From the NCBI GenBank assembly GCA_045541475.1, contig JAZQJI010000015.1:1-22919 (forward strand): a stretch of DNA of 22,919 nucleotides. Reading direction: 5' to 3'. Positions 1 to 7,314 of this stretch are shown in pieces. Position 1 is the stretch's first letter, and every line of letters starts with the position of its first letter. The DNA is from RGIG3077 sp045541475 (GTDB lineage Bacteria > Bacillota > Clostridia > Oscillospirales > Ruminococcaceae). The position numbers and the translations under genes were made by a program. Under the pieces are notes generated by a model. It ran no database searches, had not been told where the DNA came from, and was given only the letters and a program-made list of their open reading frames with translations.

Positions 1-1
1 T

Positions 2-82
2 GGCAAGGTAAACGCAATGGATGCTACCTTGATAGCAAGACGTGCTGTCGGCGGAATTGATAAATTTCCCGTGGAAAGCTAA
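2..82 (+). CDS. C-terminal end of a dockerin-containing protein (5' part outside the window)
   Basis: The window opens inside a reading frame that runs from base 2 to a TAA at 80-82. The visible residues include GKVNAMDATLIARR, which match the second half of a dockerin calcium loop and the helix after it (Asn and Asp at loop positions 9 and 12), followed by a short tail ending KFPVES. Dockerins bind cohesins on scaffoldin proteins of cellulosome-like complexes, and are usually C-terminal, as here. The catalytic or binding part of the protein is outside the window, so its function is unknown. The terminator at 147-183 ends this transcript. Only 26 residues are visible, but the spacing is characteristic and four other dockerin proteins lie nearby. 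Confidence 0.75.
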   Translation, partial: GKVNAMDATLIARRAVGGIDKFPVES

Positions 83-146
83 CGCTCGAAACTTCGAGTA
101 CGCAAAATAATCAGATTTTTACTTTTCTTCTCCTGTATAAAAAGCG

Positions 147-183
147 AAAAGGTATGTGAGCTTTAATTGCTCACATACCTTTT
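147..183. terminator. bidirectional rho-independent terminator
   Basis: A perfect 15-bp inverted repeat (AAAAGGTATGTGAGC at 147-161 with its complement at 169-183) encloses a 7-nt loop. It is followed by a T-rich tail on the plus strand (TTTTGTTTTT), and by T-rich sequence on the minus strand as well. It sits between two convergent genes and probably serves both. Confidence 0.9.
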
Positions 184-200
184 TGTTTTTCAAATTATCA

Positions 201-1790
201 TCACGGATTGCCAAGCACTGCCACAGCACACCTTATACCGTCTGCCGCTGCTGACATAATGCCGCCCGCATAGCCCGCACCCTCTCCGCATGGGTAAAGC
301 CCCTCAAGCGATACAGAGCATAGATTTTCGCCTCTCACAATTCGCACAGGCGATGAACTTCGGCTTTCAACGCCCGTCAAAACGGCATCGCCATCTCCAA
401 AGCATTTAATCTTTCTTGATGCCATGCCAATACCCAAACGCAACGTATCACACACAAACGCAGGCAAATATGCATCGGGCAAAGTAAATTCAACTCCGGG
501 CATATAGCTCGGCTTTACCTTGCCGAGAGATTTTGAAGTATTACCTTTCAAAAAATCCCCCACAAGATTTATCGGCGCGTTATAATTACAGCCCGCTGCC
601 AAAAATGCCGCATTTTCTATTTTTCGCTGAAATTCCACAGCGGCCAATGGGTGTTCGCTGCCAATATCTTTTGAGCTTATTCCCACAAGCAAGGCACTGT
701 TTGCATTTGTGTTATTTCTTGCAAAAAGACTCATACCATTGGTAACAACGCTGTTCTTTTCTGAAGCCGCAGGCACAACCGTACCGCCGGGACACATACA
801 AAATGAATACATTGTTCTTGAATTTGCCGTATGGCTAACCAATTTGTAATCTGCACTTGCAAGCCTTGGGTGATTTGCAAATCTGCCGTACATTGATTCA
901 TTAAGGTCACTTTGCAAATGTTCTATTCGCACGCCAACTGCAAAATTCTTCTGTATTATTTCTATGCCGCTATCATGCAAATATTCAAAAACATCTCTTG
1001 CACTGTGCCCAATCGCCAAAATACAATGATCAGTTTCAATTGTGTATTTTTGTCCGCCGCGCTCATATTCAACAGCCGTCAGCTTGTTATTTTTCTTGCA
1101 AACTCCGCAAAACTTTGCCCCGAATATAACACTGCCGCCCAATTCGATTATCTTTTTACGCATATTTTTAACGGTAATTTTCAAGTTATCCGTACCAATG
1201 TGCGGCTTTGCATTCGTCAAAATATCTTGCGGCGCACCAAACTGTGCCAATGTTTTTAAAATATAATAATTGTTGCTGTCGCTTGTTCCCGTGTTAAGCT
1301 TGCCGTCAGAAAAAGCACCTGCACCGCCTTCACCAAATTGTATATTCGATTCAGTATCAAGCACGCGATTTTGCGAAAAAGTCTCAACGTCACTCGTTCT
1401 TTCGTCAATGGGCTTTCCTCTTTCAATTACAATCGGCTTTGCGCCCGAAAGTGCCAAAACATACGCCGCAAAAATACCCGCAGGCCCAAATCCAACAATA
1501 ACAGGACTTTTTTTCAACCGGCTTTCAATCGGTTCAAAATCACGATATTTCACTTTGCTGATTTTACTGTTTGCAGCAACCCTTTTCAAAACGCTGTCTT
1601 CATCATGTACATCGGCATTAATCGCAATATTAAAATGTATATTATCCTTTTTGCGTGCATCAACCGATTTTCTCGCAAGACCTACGCTTTTTATACTGCC
1701 CTTGCTGATTTTTAAAGCCTTTGCCGCACAGCTTTGCAAAAAATCATCATCAAAATCAAGCGGTGCTTTTATATCGTTAATTCTAATCAT
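201..1790 (-). CDS. FAD-dependent dehydrogenase, COG2509-like
   Basis: A 529-residue flavoprotein. An N-terminal region of about 95 residues precedes a Rossmann FAD-binding fold with GFGPAG at 100-105 and the strand end VIERG at 121-125. Next comes the family-typical segment NIQFGEGGAGAFSDGKLNTG, and near the C-terminus a second dinucleotide-contact region, LYPCGEGAGYAGGI. Length and layout fit the COG2509 family of uncharacterised FAD-dependent dehydrogenases, which are common in Firmicutes. The substrate is not known and cannot be read from the sequence. The ATG directly follows the stop codon of the upstream flavoprotein gene, with GGAG 6 nt upstream, so the two are almost certainly translated from one mRNA. 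I see no transmembrane segment or signal peptide, so it should be cytoplasmic. Confidence 0.88.
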   Translation of the reverse strand: MIRINDIKAPLDFDDDFLQSCAAKALKISKGSIKSVGLARKSVDARKKDNIHFNIAINADVHDEDSVLKRVAANSKISKVKYRDFEPIESRLKKSPVIVGFGPAGIFAAYVLALSGAKPIVIERGKPIDERTSDVETFSQNRVLDTESNIQFGEGGAGAFSDGKLNTGTSDSNNYYILKTLAQFGAPQDILTNAKPHIGTDNLKITVKNMRKKIIELGGSVIFGAKFCGVCKKNNKLTAVEYERGGQKYTIETDHCILAIGHSARDVFEYLHDSGIEIIQKNFAVGVRIEHLQSDLNESMYGRFANHPRLASADYKLVSHTANSRTMYSFCMCPGGTVVPAASEKNSVVTNGMSLFARNNTNANSALLVGISSKDIGSEHPLAAVEFQRKIENAAFLAAGCNYNAPINLVGDFLKGNTSKSLGKVKPSYMPGVEFTLPDAYLPAFVCDTLRLGIGMASRKIKCFGDGDAVLTGVESRSSSPVRIVRGENLCSVSLEGLYPCGEGAGYAGGIMSAAADGIRCAVAVLGNP

Positions 1791-2984
1791 TTAATTACTC
1801 CATAATTTTTCGGCGGCGTTTTTGCCCGCACAATATCCCGATGCCCACGCCCAGTTAAGATTATACCCGCCGCAATCGCCGTCAACATCAAGCACCTCGC
1901 CACAAAAATAAACGTTATGCGCAAGCTTTGATTCAAGCGTGTTTTTCACCTGATTGCAGTCAACCCCACCGCAAGTCACCTGCGCACCTTTAAAGCTTTT
2001 AGGCTTTTTAACGGCAAAACGCCAATCCTTTATCTTGCAAGCGATTTTCTCAAGCTCTGCGTCAGTAATATCTTTACAAGCCTTTGCTTTAGTGATATCT
2101 TTAAGCAAGCACTGCCCGATTCTTTTTGCAAAAAGCCCGCTCAAAAAGTCCTCGCACAGTGCATTTTTTCGCTGATTTCTGATATTGTGCAAAATATCAA
2201 CAAGTTCTTTTTTACTGTATTCCTGCGCAATATCAAGCGAAATTTCATAGCTATCATTATTATTTTTCATCAAGCGTGAAAGGTTAAAAACACAAATTCC
2301 CGAAAGTGCATCCTGCGCAAACTGCACTTCGCCGCACTCTGCTTTAACGGCTTTGCCGTTGCACAAAAGCGTCGCCCTTGCACCAACACGCAAACCTTTA
2401 AGTGATTTTATAACCGCTTCGCTCGTTTCTACCGGACAAAGCACGGGGCAAAGCTGTAAAACCTTATGACCAAGAGCTTTTGCAATTTTATGCGCCGATC
2501 CGTCGCTCTGATATCCGCCCGTTGATATTACAACAGCTTTTGACTTGATTTCGCCGTTTTCCGATTTTATCACATAGCAGTTTTTTTCTTTCTTTATATC
2601 ACTTGCCAAAAAATCGCATATTTCCTCAACGCCACATTCTGCGCACTTTATGCGCAAGGCATCTAAAACCGATGCCGCTGTGTTGCTGTGCGGATAAACC
2701 CTGCCCTGCGTATCAGATTTACACATAACCCCAAGCGATTTAAAAAACTCACACGCGTCAAAATCCTTCATTATATCAAAAAGCAAATCATCGCCAAAAT
2801 GATAATTTTCAGGTGATATTTCAGTATTAGTCAAATTACACCTGCCGTTGCCCGTTAAAAGTATTTTTTTGCCCACTCTTTGCTGTTTTTCCAAAAGCAC
2901 AACATTGTTTGTTTTTTGTGCAGCAGCAATTGCGGCGGTTAATCCCGATGCGCCCGCTCCGATAATTGCAACATTGTATATCAT
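1791..2984 (-). CDS. BaiN/HI0933-like NAD(P)/FAD-dependent oxidoreductase
   Basis: About 397 residues from the chosen ATG. The N-terminus MIYNVAIIGAGASGLTAA is a Rossmann FAD-binding motif, followed by the diagnostic RVGKKILLTGNGRCNLTN of the HI0933/YhiN/BaiN family. The C-terminal segment has TCGGVDCNQV and GEVLDVDGDCGGYNLNWAWASG, also family hallmarks. One characterised relative, BaiN of Clostridium scindens, acts in bile-acid dehydroxylation, but most members have no known substrate and no bile-acid genes lie here. The frame also allows a GTG start at 2999 (five residues longer). I prefer the ATG at 2984 because family members begin just before the Rossmann strand, although its ribosome site is weak and the only AAGGG lies close to the GTG. 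A promoter at 3027-3055 precedes it, and the next flavoprotein gene follows with no gap. Confidence 0.88.
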   Translation of the reverse strand: MIYNVAIIGAGASGLTAAIAAAQKTNNVVLLEKQQRVGKKILLTGNGRCNLTNTEISPENYHFGDDLLFDIMKDFDACEFFKSLGVMCKSDTQGRVYPHSNTAASVLDALRIKCAECGVEEICDFLASDIKKEKNCYVIKSENGEIKSKAVVISTGGYQSDGSAHKIAKALGHKVLQLCPVLCPVETSEAVIKSLKGLRVGARATLLCNGKAVKAECGEVQFAQDALSGICVFNLSRLMKNNNDSYEISLDIAQEYSKKELVDILHNIRNQRKNALCEDFLSGLFAKRIGQCLLKDITKAKACKDITDAELEKIACKIKDWRFAVKKPKSFKGAQVTCGGVDCNQVKNTLESKLAHNVYFCGEVLDVDGDCGGYNLNWAWASGYCAGKNAAEKLWSN

Positions 2985-3026
2985 GCTCAAAAAAATCACG
3001 CCCTTAGAATTTATTGTGTCTGAATT

Positions 3027-3055
3027 ATTTTAGCATAAAATGCAGTAAAAAGCAA
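3027..3055 (-). promoter_or_regulatory. SigA-type promoter for the two flavoprotein genes
   Basis: Read on the minus strand: TTGCTT (3050-3055), a 17-bp spacer, then TAAAAT (3027-3032), preceded by TGC (extended -10). It lies about 45 bp upstream of the BaiN-like gene and downstream of the VOC gene. Confidence 0.6.
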
Positions 3056-3077
3056 CTATCCGCAGGCGTTGTTATAT

Positions 3078-3461
3078 TTATACAGTAATTTCAATCAAGT
3101 TACCTTCAAACGCAACAACACAGCTTTCGTAATAGCGGTCGCCCGTTACCCTCGGACCGCTGACAACCTGATAGCCGTCGTCTTGCAGTCTTGCTGTCAG
3201 CAAATCAACTTTTTCTTTGCTCCCCACGCTGAATGCGATATGCGCATACCCCAACTGGTTAACCCCATTTGCGCAATCCGTCACATCAGGCCTGTTCATA
3301 ATCTCAAGCCTTGCACCGTTTTCAAACTCAAGAAAGTATGACCTGAAATGCGTATTCGGATTGCAATAGCCATCATTTGATTTAGCGTTAAAATACATCA
3401 CAAAAAAATCGCGCGCTTTCTCCAAATCGTGCACATACATTGCAATATGTTCTATCTTCAT
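3078..3461 (-). CDS. VOC/glyoxalase-fold protein
   Basis: A 127-residue protein with the start IEHIAMYVHDLEKARDFF, typical of vicinal-oxygen-chelate (glyoxalase I/bleomycin-resistance) proteins. A middle strand, FLEFENGARLEIM, and a second half beginning GYAHIAFSVGSKEKVD give the paired beta-alpha-beta-beta-beta layout. Candidate metal ligands are His5, Glu in RLEIM, His in YAHIAF, and Glu near the C-terminus (NLIEI). This pattern resembles small lactoylglutathione-lyase-like enzymes of Firmicutes, but VOC proteins also include dioxygenases and resistance proteins, so the substrate is open. Its start lies 7 nt after the GNAT gene, and its AGGTGAG ribosome site overlaps the end of that gene, which indicates translation from a shared transcript. 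Confidence 0.85.
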   Translation of the reverse strand: MKIEHIAMYVHDLEKARDFFVMYFNAKSNDGYCNPNTHFRSYFLEFENGARLEIMNRPDVTDCANGVNQLGYAHIAFSVGSKEKVDLLTARLQDDGYQVVSGPRVTGDRYYESCVVAFEGNLIEITV

Positions 3462-3468
3462 GATAAGC

Positions 3469-3987
3469 TCACCTTTTAAGTCTATATGAATTTATTGTCA
3501 TTATCTCTGTTTTTTGCTGAGAAATCCTTTCTTCACGAGTTGCAACAAGTTCAAATCCACATTTTTCAATCACTTTGTTGCTTCCGATATTATCCTTTGC
3601 GGCTTCAATAACAATCGTATCATACCCCTGCAGGAATAATTCTTCTATTACTGCTTTGCACGCTTCTGTCATGTAACCGTTATTCCAATATTTTCTGCCC
3701 AAGCAATAACCAATCACGGGGTTATCGTGATGAAAACCCACAACATCAATCATGCCCATCAAAACGCCGTCGCTTTTGCGCTCAATACCATATCTGTAAC
3801 ACTTATCATTTTTGTATTCTTCAAGCCAATTCTGCAAAACAGCCTTTGTTACGGATACATCATCATGCGCCGCCCATGTTACATATTTTGCAACCTCAAC
3901 ATCACTTGCCCAACCGTCGAAAATCGCTTGTGAATCATCAGCTTTTAAAAACCTCAAATTCAGCCTTTCGGTTACAATTTCTTTCAT
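3469..3987 (-). CDS. GNAT family N-acetyltransferase, RimJ/RimL type
   Basis: 172 residues. It begins with TERLNLRFLKADDSQAIFDGW, the usual start of RimJ/RimL-type GNAT proteins, and contains the acetyl-CoA-binding region GYCLGRKYWNNGYMTEACKA and the late motif NIGSNKVIEKCGFELV. Such enzymes acetylate protein N-termini, aminoglycosides or small molecules; nothing here indicates which. GAAAGGG lies 9 nt upstream of the ATG. The gene starts 24 nt after the lipoprotein gene with no terminator between, and is followed at 7 nt by the VOC gene, so all three may be co-transcribed. Confidence 0.88.
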   Translation of the reverse strand: MKEIVTERLNLRFLKADDSQAIFDGWASDVEVAKYVTWAAHDDVSVTKAVLQNWLEEYKNDKCYRYGIERKSDGVLMGMIDVVGFHHDNPVIGYCLGRKYWNNGYMTEACKAVIEELFLQGYDTIVIEAAKDNIGSNKVIEKCGFELVATREERISQQKTEIMTINSYRLKR

Positions 3988-4011
3988 TCCTTAAAACCCT
4001 TTCAACAAAAA

Positions 4012-5940
4012 TCAATTCGCAGTTAAAGTTTCGCTCATTTCAGCACCTTCGTATGTGCCGCCGCTGTAAATGCCGTTTGAAGCTTCTGCGCTGTATGCTC
4101 CGCCAATGCTCACTGTGTAGCTTTTGCCCGATGCAAGCTCAGGCGAGGTAAACACTAAATTAGAATAGTTTTTAGGGCTTGCAAAGCAGAAAATCTCATC
4201 GCCGTTTTCATCAGCAATCTGCATAATCGTATCAGCAGATATTGACGTATTAAAATACAAAACGCCGTACGCACTGTTTGAAACCGACATTGCCATTTGC
4301 GAACTGCCAACCGCAAGCAGTGTACCGCCGTTAAGTGTATATGCGCCCTGATAATCAAGTGCACCGTTGCCGCCGCTTATTGGGCCGAAAACCACAAGCA
4401 AACCGTCATTCATAACAACTGTCCCGTTAGAGTCTATGCCGTCACCGTTGACATCAACAATTGTTGTGCCGCCCATTATATTTATCTCAACGCTCTGCGT
4501 TGCTCCAAAGCCGCCGCCAAAGCCACCGCCGAAACCGCCTTCCGAAGATGTGCCGTCGGTTGCATTCAATCCGTCATCATCAGCTTTTATATAAACATAT
4601 CCGCCCGATATATTGATATAAGCGCCCTCAAGTCCTTCGTACGATGTTGCGGCACTGATATTACCGCTGTTTATATTAAGCGTATCGTCAGCGTGAATTG
4701 CGTCATCACCTGCACTTATGGATATATTTGCACCAGTTAATGTACAGCAAGCATTTGTGTGTATTGAATCATCAGCAGAATCCACCAATATATTTCCACC
4801 CGATATATTCATATCCCTTGCAGATTTTATGCCCTTGGTACTCGGCATTTCGGTTTGCACATCGGTTTGCTCCTGCGGTGTATAGCTCATAGGCGCGCTA
4901 TATCCATTGCCGCCCAGTTGCATAGGGGGCATATCGCCCCTGTCGCCTCGGTTGCCGCCGTCAAAATGTCCGCCTCCGCCAAAGTGTCCACCGCCAAAAA
5001 AGTCCTCATCGTGTGCTTGGGCTTTGGTATAACCGCCGCCGCTTAATACAGAAATTTCGCTGTTTTGTATATCAAGCGCACCTACTGATTGTATACCGTC
5101 AAGCTGTGCACATATTTCAACAACGCTGTCGGTTATCACCATATTTCCCATGCCTTCTACGGTTTCGTTGTTTGTACGCAATCCATCACCGATAGCATAA
5201 AGATTAAGCTTGGCATTTACAACCGTCAGCGAATCATTACCCCTTACTGCATCGTCAACCGCTGTAACATAAAGTGTACCGCCTTTAATTTCCAAATCGT
5301 CCTTGCCGTTTATACCTTTAGCGCAGTTTGATGTAACATAAATCTCGCCGTTGCCGTCAAATTCCAAATCTTCCTTGCTGTAAACAGCGGCATTGGGAAT
5401 ATCAGCATCGCTTGCAGCATCTTCGGCAGTATAATAGCTGTCACCATCAGAAAATATATTAACGGAATTTTCGCATGAATACAACACAACCTTTTTCGGT
5501 GCACTTATGATATTTACAGTACAGCCCGTTGTATTGCTTACCTTAACTCCGTTAAGATATAATGTCACTTTTTCTTCATCGGCAGTATCTACAACAATCT
5601 GACCGTCGGTCAATTCTCCGCTTAAAAGATAGCTGCCGCTTGCGATAATAGTCAAAACACTTCCGTCAGCTCTGGCGCCGCTGCCGCTTATTTCAATATC
5701 CGTACCGTTAAAAATTATCTGCGTGTCAACGCTATCAGCGCAGTTACCTTCAACAGCGTTTTCAGGATATTCAGGCGCATCTGCTAATGCCGATAAATCC
5801 ACAGCTGTATTTGACGATGCCATATTGCCGCCTGTATTGTTGTTTGATAAGCTTTCATTTTTTGTTTGAGAGCACGCACAAAGCGCAAATGCAAACACCA
5901 CGCAAATTGCGGCAAGACATTTTTTGTTTTTATATATCAT
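4012..5940 (-). CDS. Cthe_2159-like carbohydrate-binding beta-helix lipoprotein
   Basis: A 642-residue exported lipoprotein. The N-terminus has a basic start and hydrophobic core ending in the lipobox LCAC, with Cys23 as the probable lipidated residue, followed by a polar linker. The rest is rich in short repeating turns such as ALDIQNSEIS, DLEIKGGTLYVTA and NISGGNILVDSADDSIH, the pattern of right-handed beta-helix proteins of the Cthe_2159 family (PF14262). The Clostridium thermocellum founder of that family binds cellulose and pectin-like polymers. Two low-complexity inserts interrupt the helix: a Gly/His/Asp-rich one around residues 300-355, and a GFGGGFGGGFG stretch around 465. GGAGG lies just upstream of the ATG. 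It probably works at the cell surface in polysaccharide binding, which fits the dockerin genes nearby. Lyase activity is possible but not shown. Confidence 0.82.
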   Translation of the reverse strand: MIYKNKKCLAAICVVFAFALCACSQTKNESLSNNNTGGNMASSNTAVDLSALADAPEYPENAVEGNCADSVDTQIIFNGTDIEISGSGARADGSVLTIIASGSYLLSGELTDGQIVVDTADEEKVTLYLNGVKVSNTTGCTVNIISAPKKVVLYSCENSVNIFSDGDSYYTAEDAASDADIPNAAVYSKEDLEFDGNGEIYVTSNCAKGINGKDDLEIKGGTLYVTAVDDAVRGNDSLTVVNAKLNLYAIGDGLRTNNETVEGMGNMVITDSVVEICAQLDGIQSVGALDIQNSEISVLSGGGYTKAQAHDEDFFGGGHFGGGGHFDGGNRGDRGDMPPMQLGGNGYSAPMSYTPQEQTDVQTEMPSTKGIKSARDMNISGGNILVDSADDSIHTNACCTLTGANISISAGDDAIHADDTLNINSGNISAATSYEGLEGAYINISGGYVYIKADDDGLNATDGTSSEGGFGGGFGGGFGATQSVEINIMGGTTIVDVNGDGIDSNGTVVMNDGLLVVFGPISGGNGALDYQGAYTLNGGTLLAVGSSQMAMSVSNSAYGVLYFNTSISADTIMQIADENGDEIFCFASPKNYSNLVFTSPELASGKSYTVSIGGAYSAEASNGIYSGGTYEGAEMSETLTAN

Positions 5941-5968
5941 TCCATATCCTCCGTTTAATTCTAATCAT

Positions 5969-5974
5969 ATTATA
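5969..5974 (-). promoter_or_regulatory. possible -10 element for the lipoprotein gene
   Basis: TATAAT is present on the minus strand about 30 bp upstream of the lipoprotein start. I see no good -35 hexamer at 16-18 bp, so this call is tentative. Confidence 0.35.
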
Positions 5975-6040
5975 GAATAACAAACTTAAATTTTCCTTAA
6001 ATATTCTTCGGTATATAATAAATTTTGGGCAAAAAGCTGA

Positions 6041-6069
6041 TTGAAAAACAATATTGTCTGTGATATACT
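6041..6069 (+). promoter_or_regulatory. SigA-type promoter for the chromate transporter pair
   Basis: TTGAAA (6041-6046), a 17-bp spacer and TATACT (6064-6069), with TGA directly before it (extended -10). It lies about 70 bp upstream of the first transporter gene. Confidence 0.7.
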
Positions 6070-6139
6070 AAAATGTATGTCAGAATATCAGCCAATCAGG
6101 ATGATTAACATAAAAACCACAGCGAAAGGGCCTTGACAC

Positions 6140-6700
6140 ATGAAAGAAAAAAAGCCGTATCTTGATTTGTTTTTAACCTTCTTCAAAATCGGTGCGTTTA
6201 CATTTGGCGGCGGATATGCCATGATACCGATTATACAGCGCGAAGTAGCACAAAAACACAAATGGATAACCGACGACGAACTGCTTGATATCATTGCCGT
6301 TGGTGAAAGCACCCCCGGACCTATATCCGTAAACACCGCAACCTTTGTTGGCTACCAAACAGCAGGCGTACTTGGGGCTGCGTGCGCAACCTTTGGGCTT
6401 GTTCTGCCTTCGTTTATAGTAATATTGATTATATCTGCATTGTTAAAAGAGTTTAACAGCCTTAAAGCCGTGCAGTATGCTTATTCGGGCATTCGTGCGG
6501 GCGTTGTTGCTTTAATCGTAAAAGCACTTTTTACAATGGGCAAAAAATGCCCAAAAGACATTTTTTCAATCTGCATGGTAATTGCCGCATTCATACTTTC
6601 GGCATTTACTGAAATCAACATGATTTTTATCATAATCATCTGCGCACTTTCAGGATTAATTATGTCACTTGTTAAAGAGAAAAGAGGTGCCAAACAATGA
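6140..6700 (+). CDS. chrA: chromate transporter, first half-size subunit
   Basis: A 186-residue membrane protein of the short-chain CHR family. It carries the family signature FFKIGAFTFGGGYAMIPIIQ near the start and GESTPGPISVNTATFVGY around residues 55-72, followed by several hydrophobic segments. In short-chain CHR systems two half-size proteins are encoded side by side and are thought to assemble into a full transporter that expels chromate. In anaerobes with no chromate exposure the true substrate is uncertain. GAAAGGG lies 9 nt before the ATG. The stop overlaps the start of the second subunit as ATGA, which indicates translational coupling. Confidence 0.9.
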   Translation: MKEKKPYLDLFLTFFKIGAFTFGGGYAMIPIIQREVAQKHKWITDDELLDIIAVGESTPGPISVNTATFVGYQTAGVLGAACATFGLVLPSFIVILIISALLKEFNSLKAVQYAYSGIRAGVVALIVKALFTMGKKCPKDIFSICMVIAAFILSAFTEINMIFIIIICALSGLIMSLVKEKRGAKQ

Positions 6701-7269
6701 TATATCTTTTGTTGTTTTTAACATTTTTTAAAATTGGCGCCTTTACTTTTGGCGGCGGATACGCCATGATACCGCTTATTCAGCAGGAAGTAATCGGTCA
6801 CGGCTGGCTCACATCGGAAGATATAGTAAATTTCATTGCCATAAGTGAAAGCACCCCGGGACCTTTTGCAATAAACATGGCAACCTTTGTAGGCGTGCGC
6901 ACAGGCGGATTTTTCGGTGCGGTTTGTGCAACATTGGGTGTGATTCTCCCCTCTTTCATAATCATCATGCTTGTGGCAAAATTTTACCTTAAATTCAAAT
7001 CAAGCAAAATCGTAAATTCCTGCATGAGCGGATTGCGCCCCGCCGTTATCGGACTTATCGGCTCGGCGGCACTTTCAATCGCTGCGGAAGTTTTCTTCCC
7101 CACAGCAATCACACTTTCACATTTCATCAGCTACTCTTTCATAACAAGCCTGCTGATTTTTGCGCTTTGCTTATTTTTGATATTCAAAAAAATCAGCCCG
7201 ATTATTGTAATCGCGATTGCCGCTTTCCTCGGCATAGCGGCAGGATATCTCCAACCGATAATTACATGA
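6697..7269 (+). CDS. chrA: chromate transporter, second half-size subunit
   Basis: 190 residues, homologous to the subunit before it. It repeats FFKIGAFTFGGGYAMIPLIQ and SESTPGPFAINMATFVG, with hydrophobic helices to the C-terminus. The start overlaps the preceding stop by 4 bases. The second half ends with a long hydrophobic region (IVIAIAAFLGIAAGYL). The downstream LRR gene begins 45 bp later with no visible terminator between, so some read-through into that gene is likely. Confidence 0.9.
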   Translation: MIYLLLFLTFFKIGAFTFGGGYAMIPLIQQEVIGHGWLTSEDIVNFIAISESTPGPFAINMATFVGVRTGGFFGAVCATLGVILPSFIIIMLVAKFYLKFKSSKIVNSCMSGLRPAVIGLIGSAALSIAAEVFFPTAITLSHFISYSFITSLLIFALCLFLIFKKISPIIVIAIAAFLGIAAGYLQPIIT

Positions 7270-7314
7270 TATCCGCAGCATTATAAAAATTAACATCTTT
7301 ACAGGAGAAGAATA

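Noticed and set aside
1791..2999. A bile-acid pathway role for the BaiN-like flavoprotein
   Set aside because: Only the family resemblance supports it. No other bai-type genes are nearby and most family members are uncharacterised.
3078..3987. Antibiotic resistance pair (GNAT plus VOC protein)
   Set aside because: Both families include resistance proteins, but nothing in these sequences matches a specific resistance enzyme, and no mobile element surrounds them.
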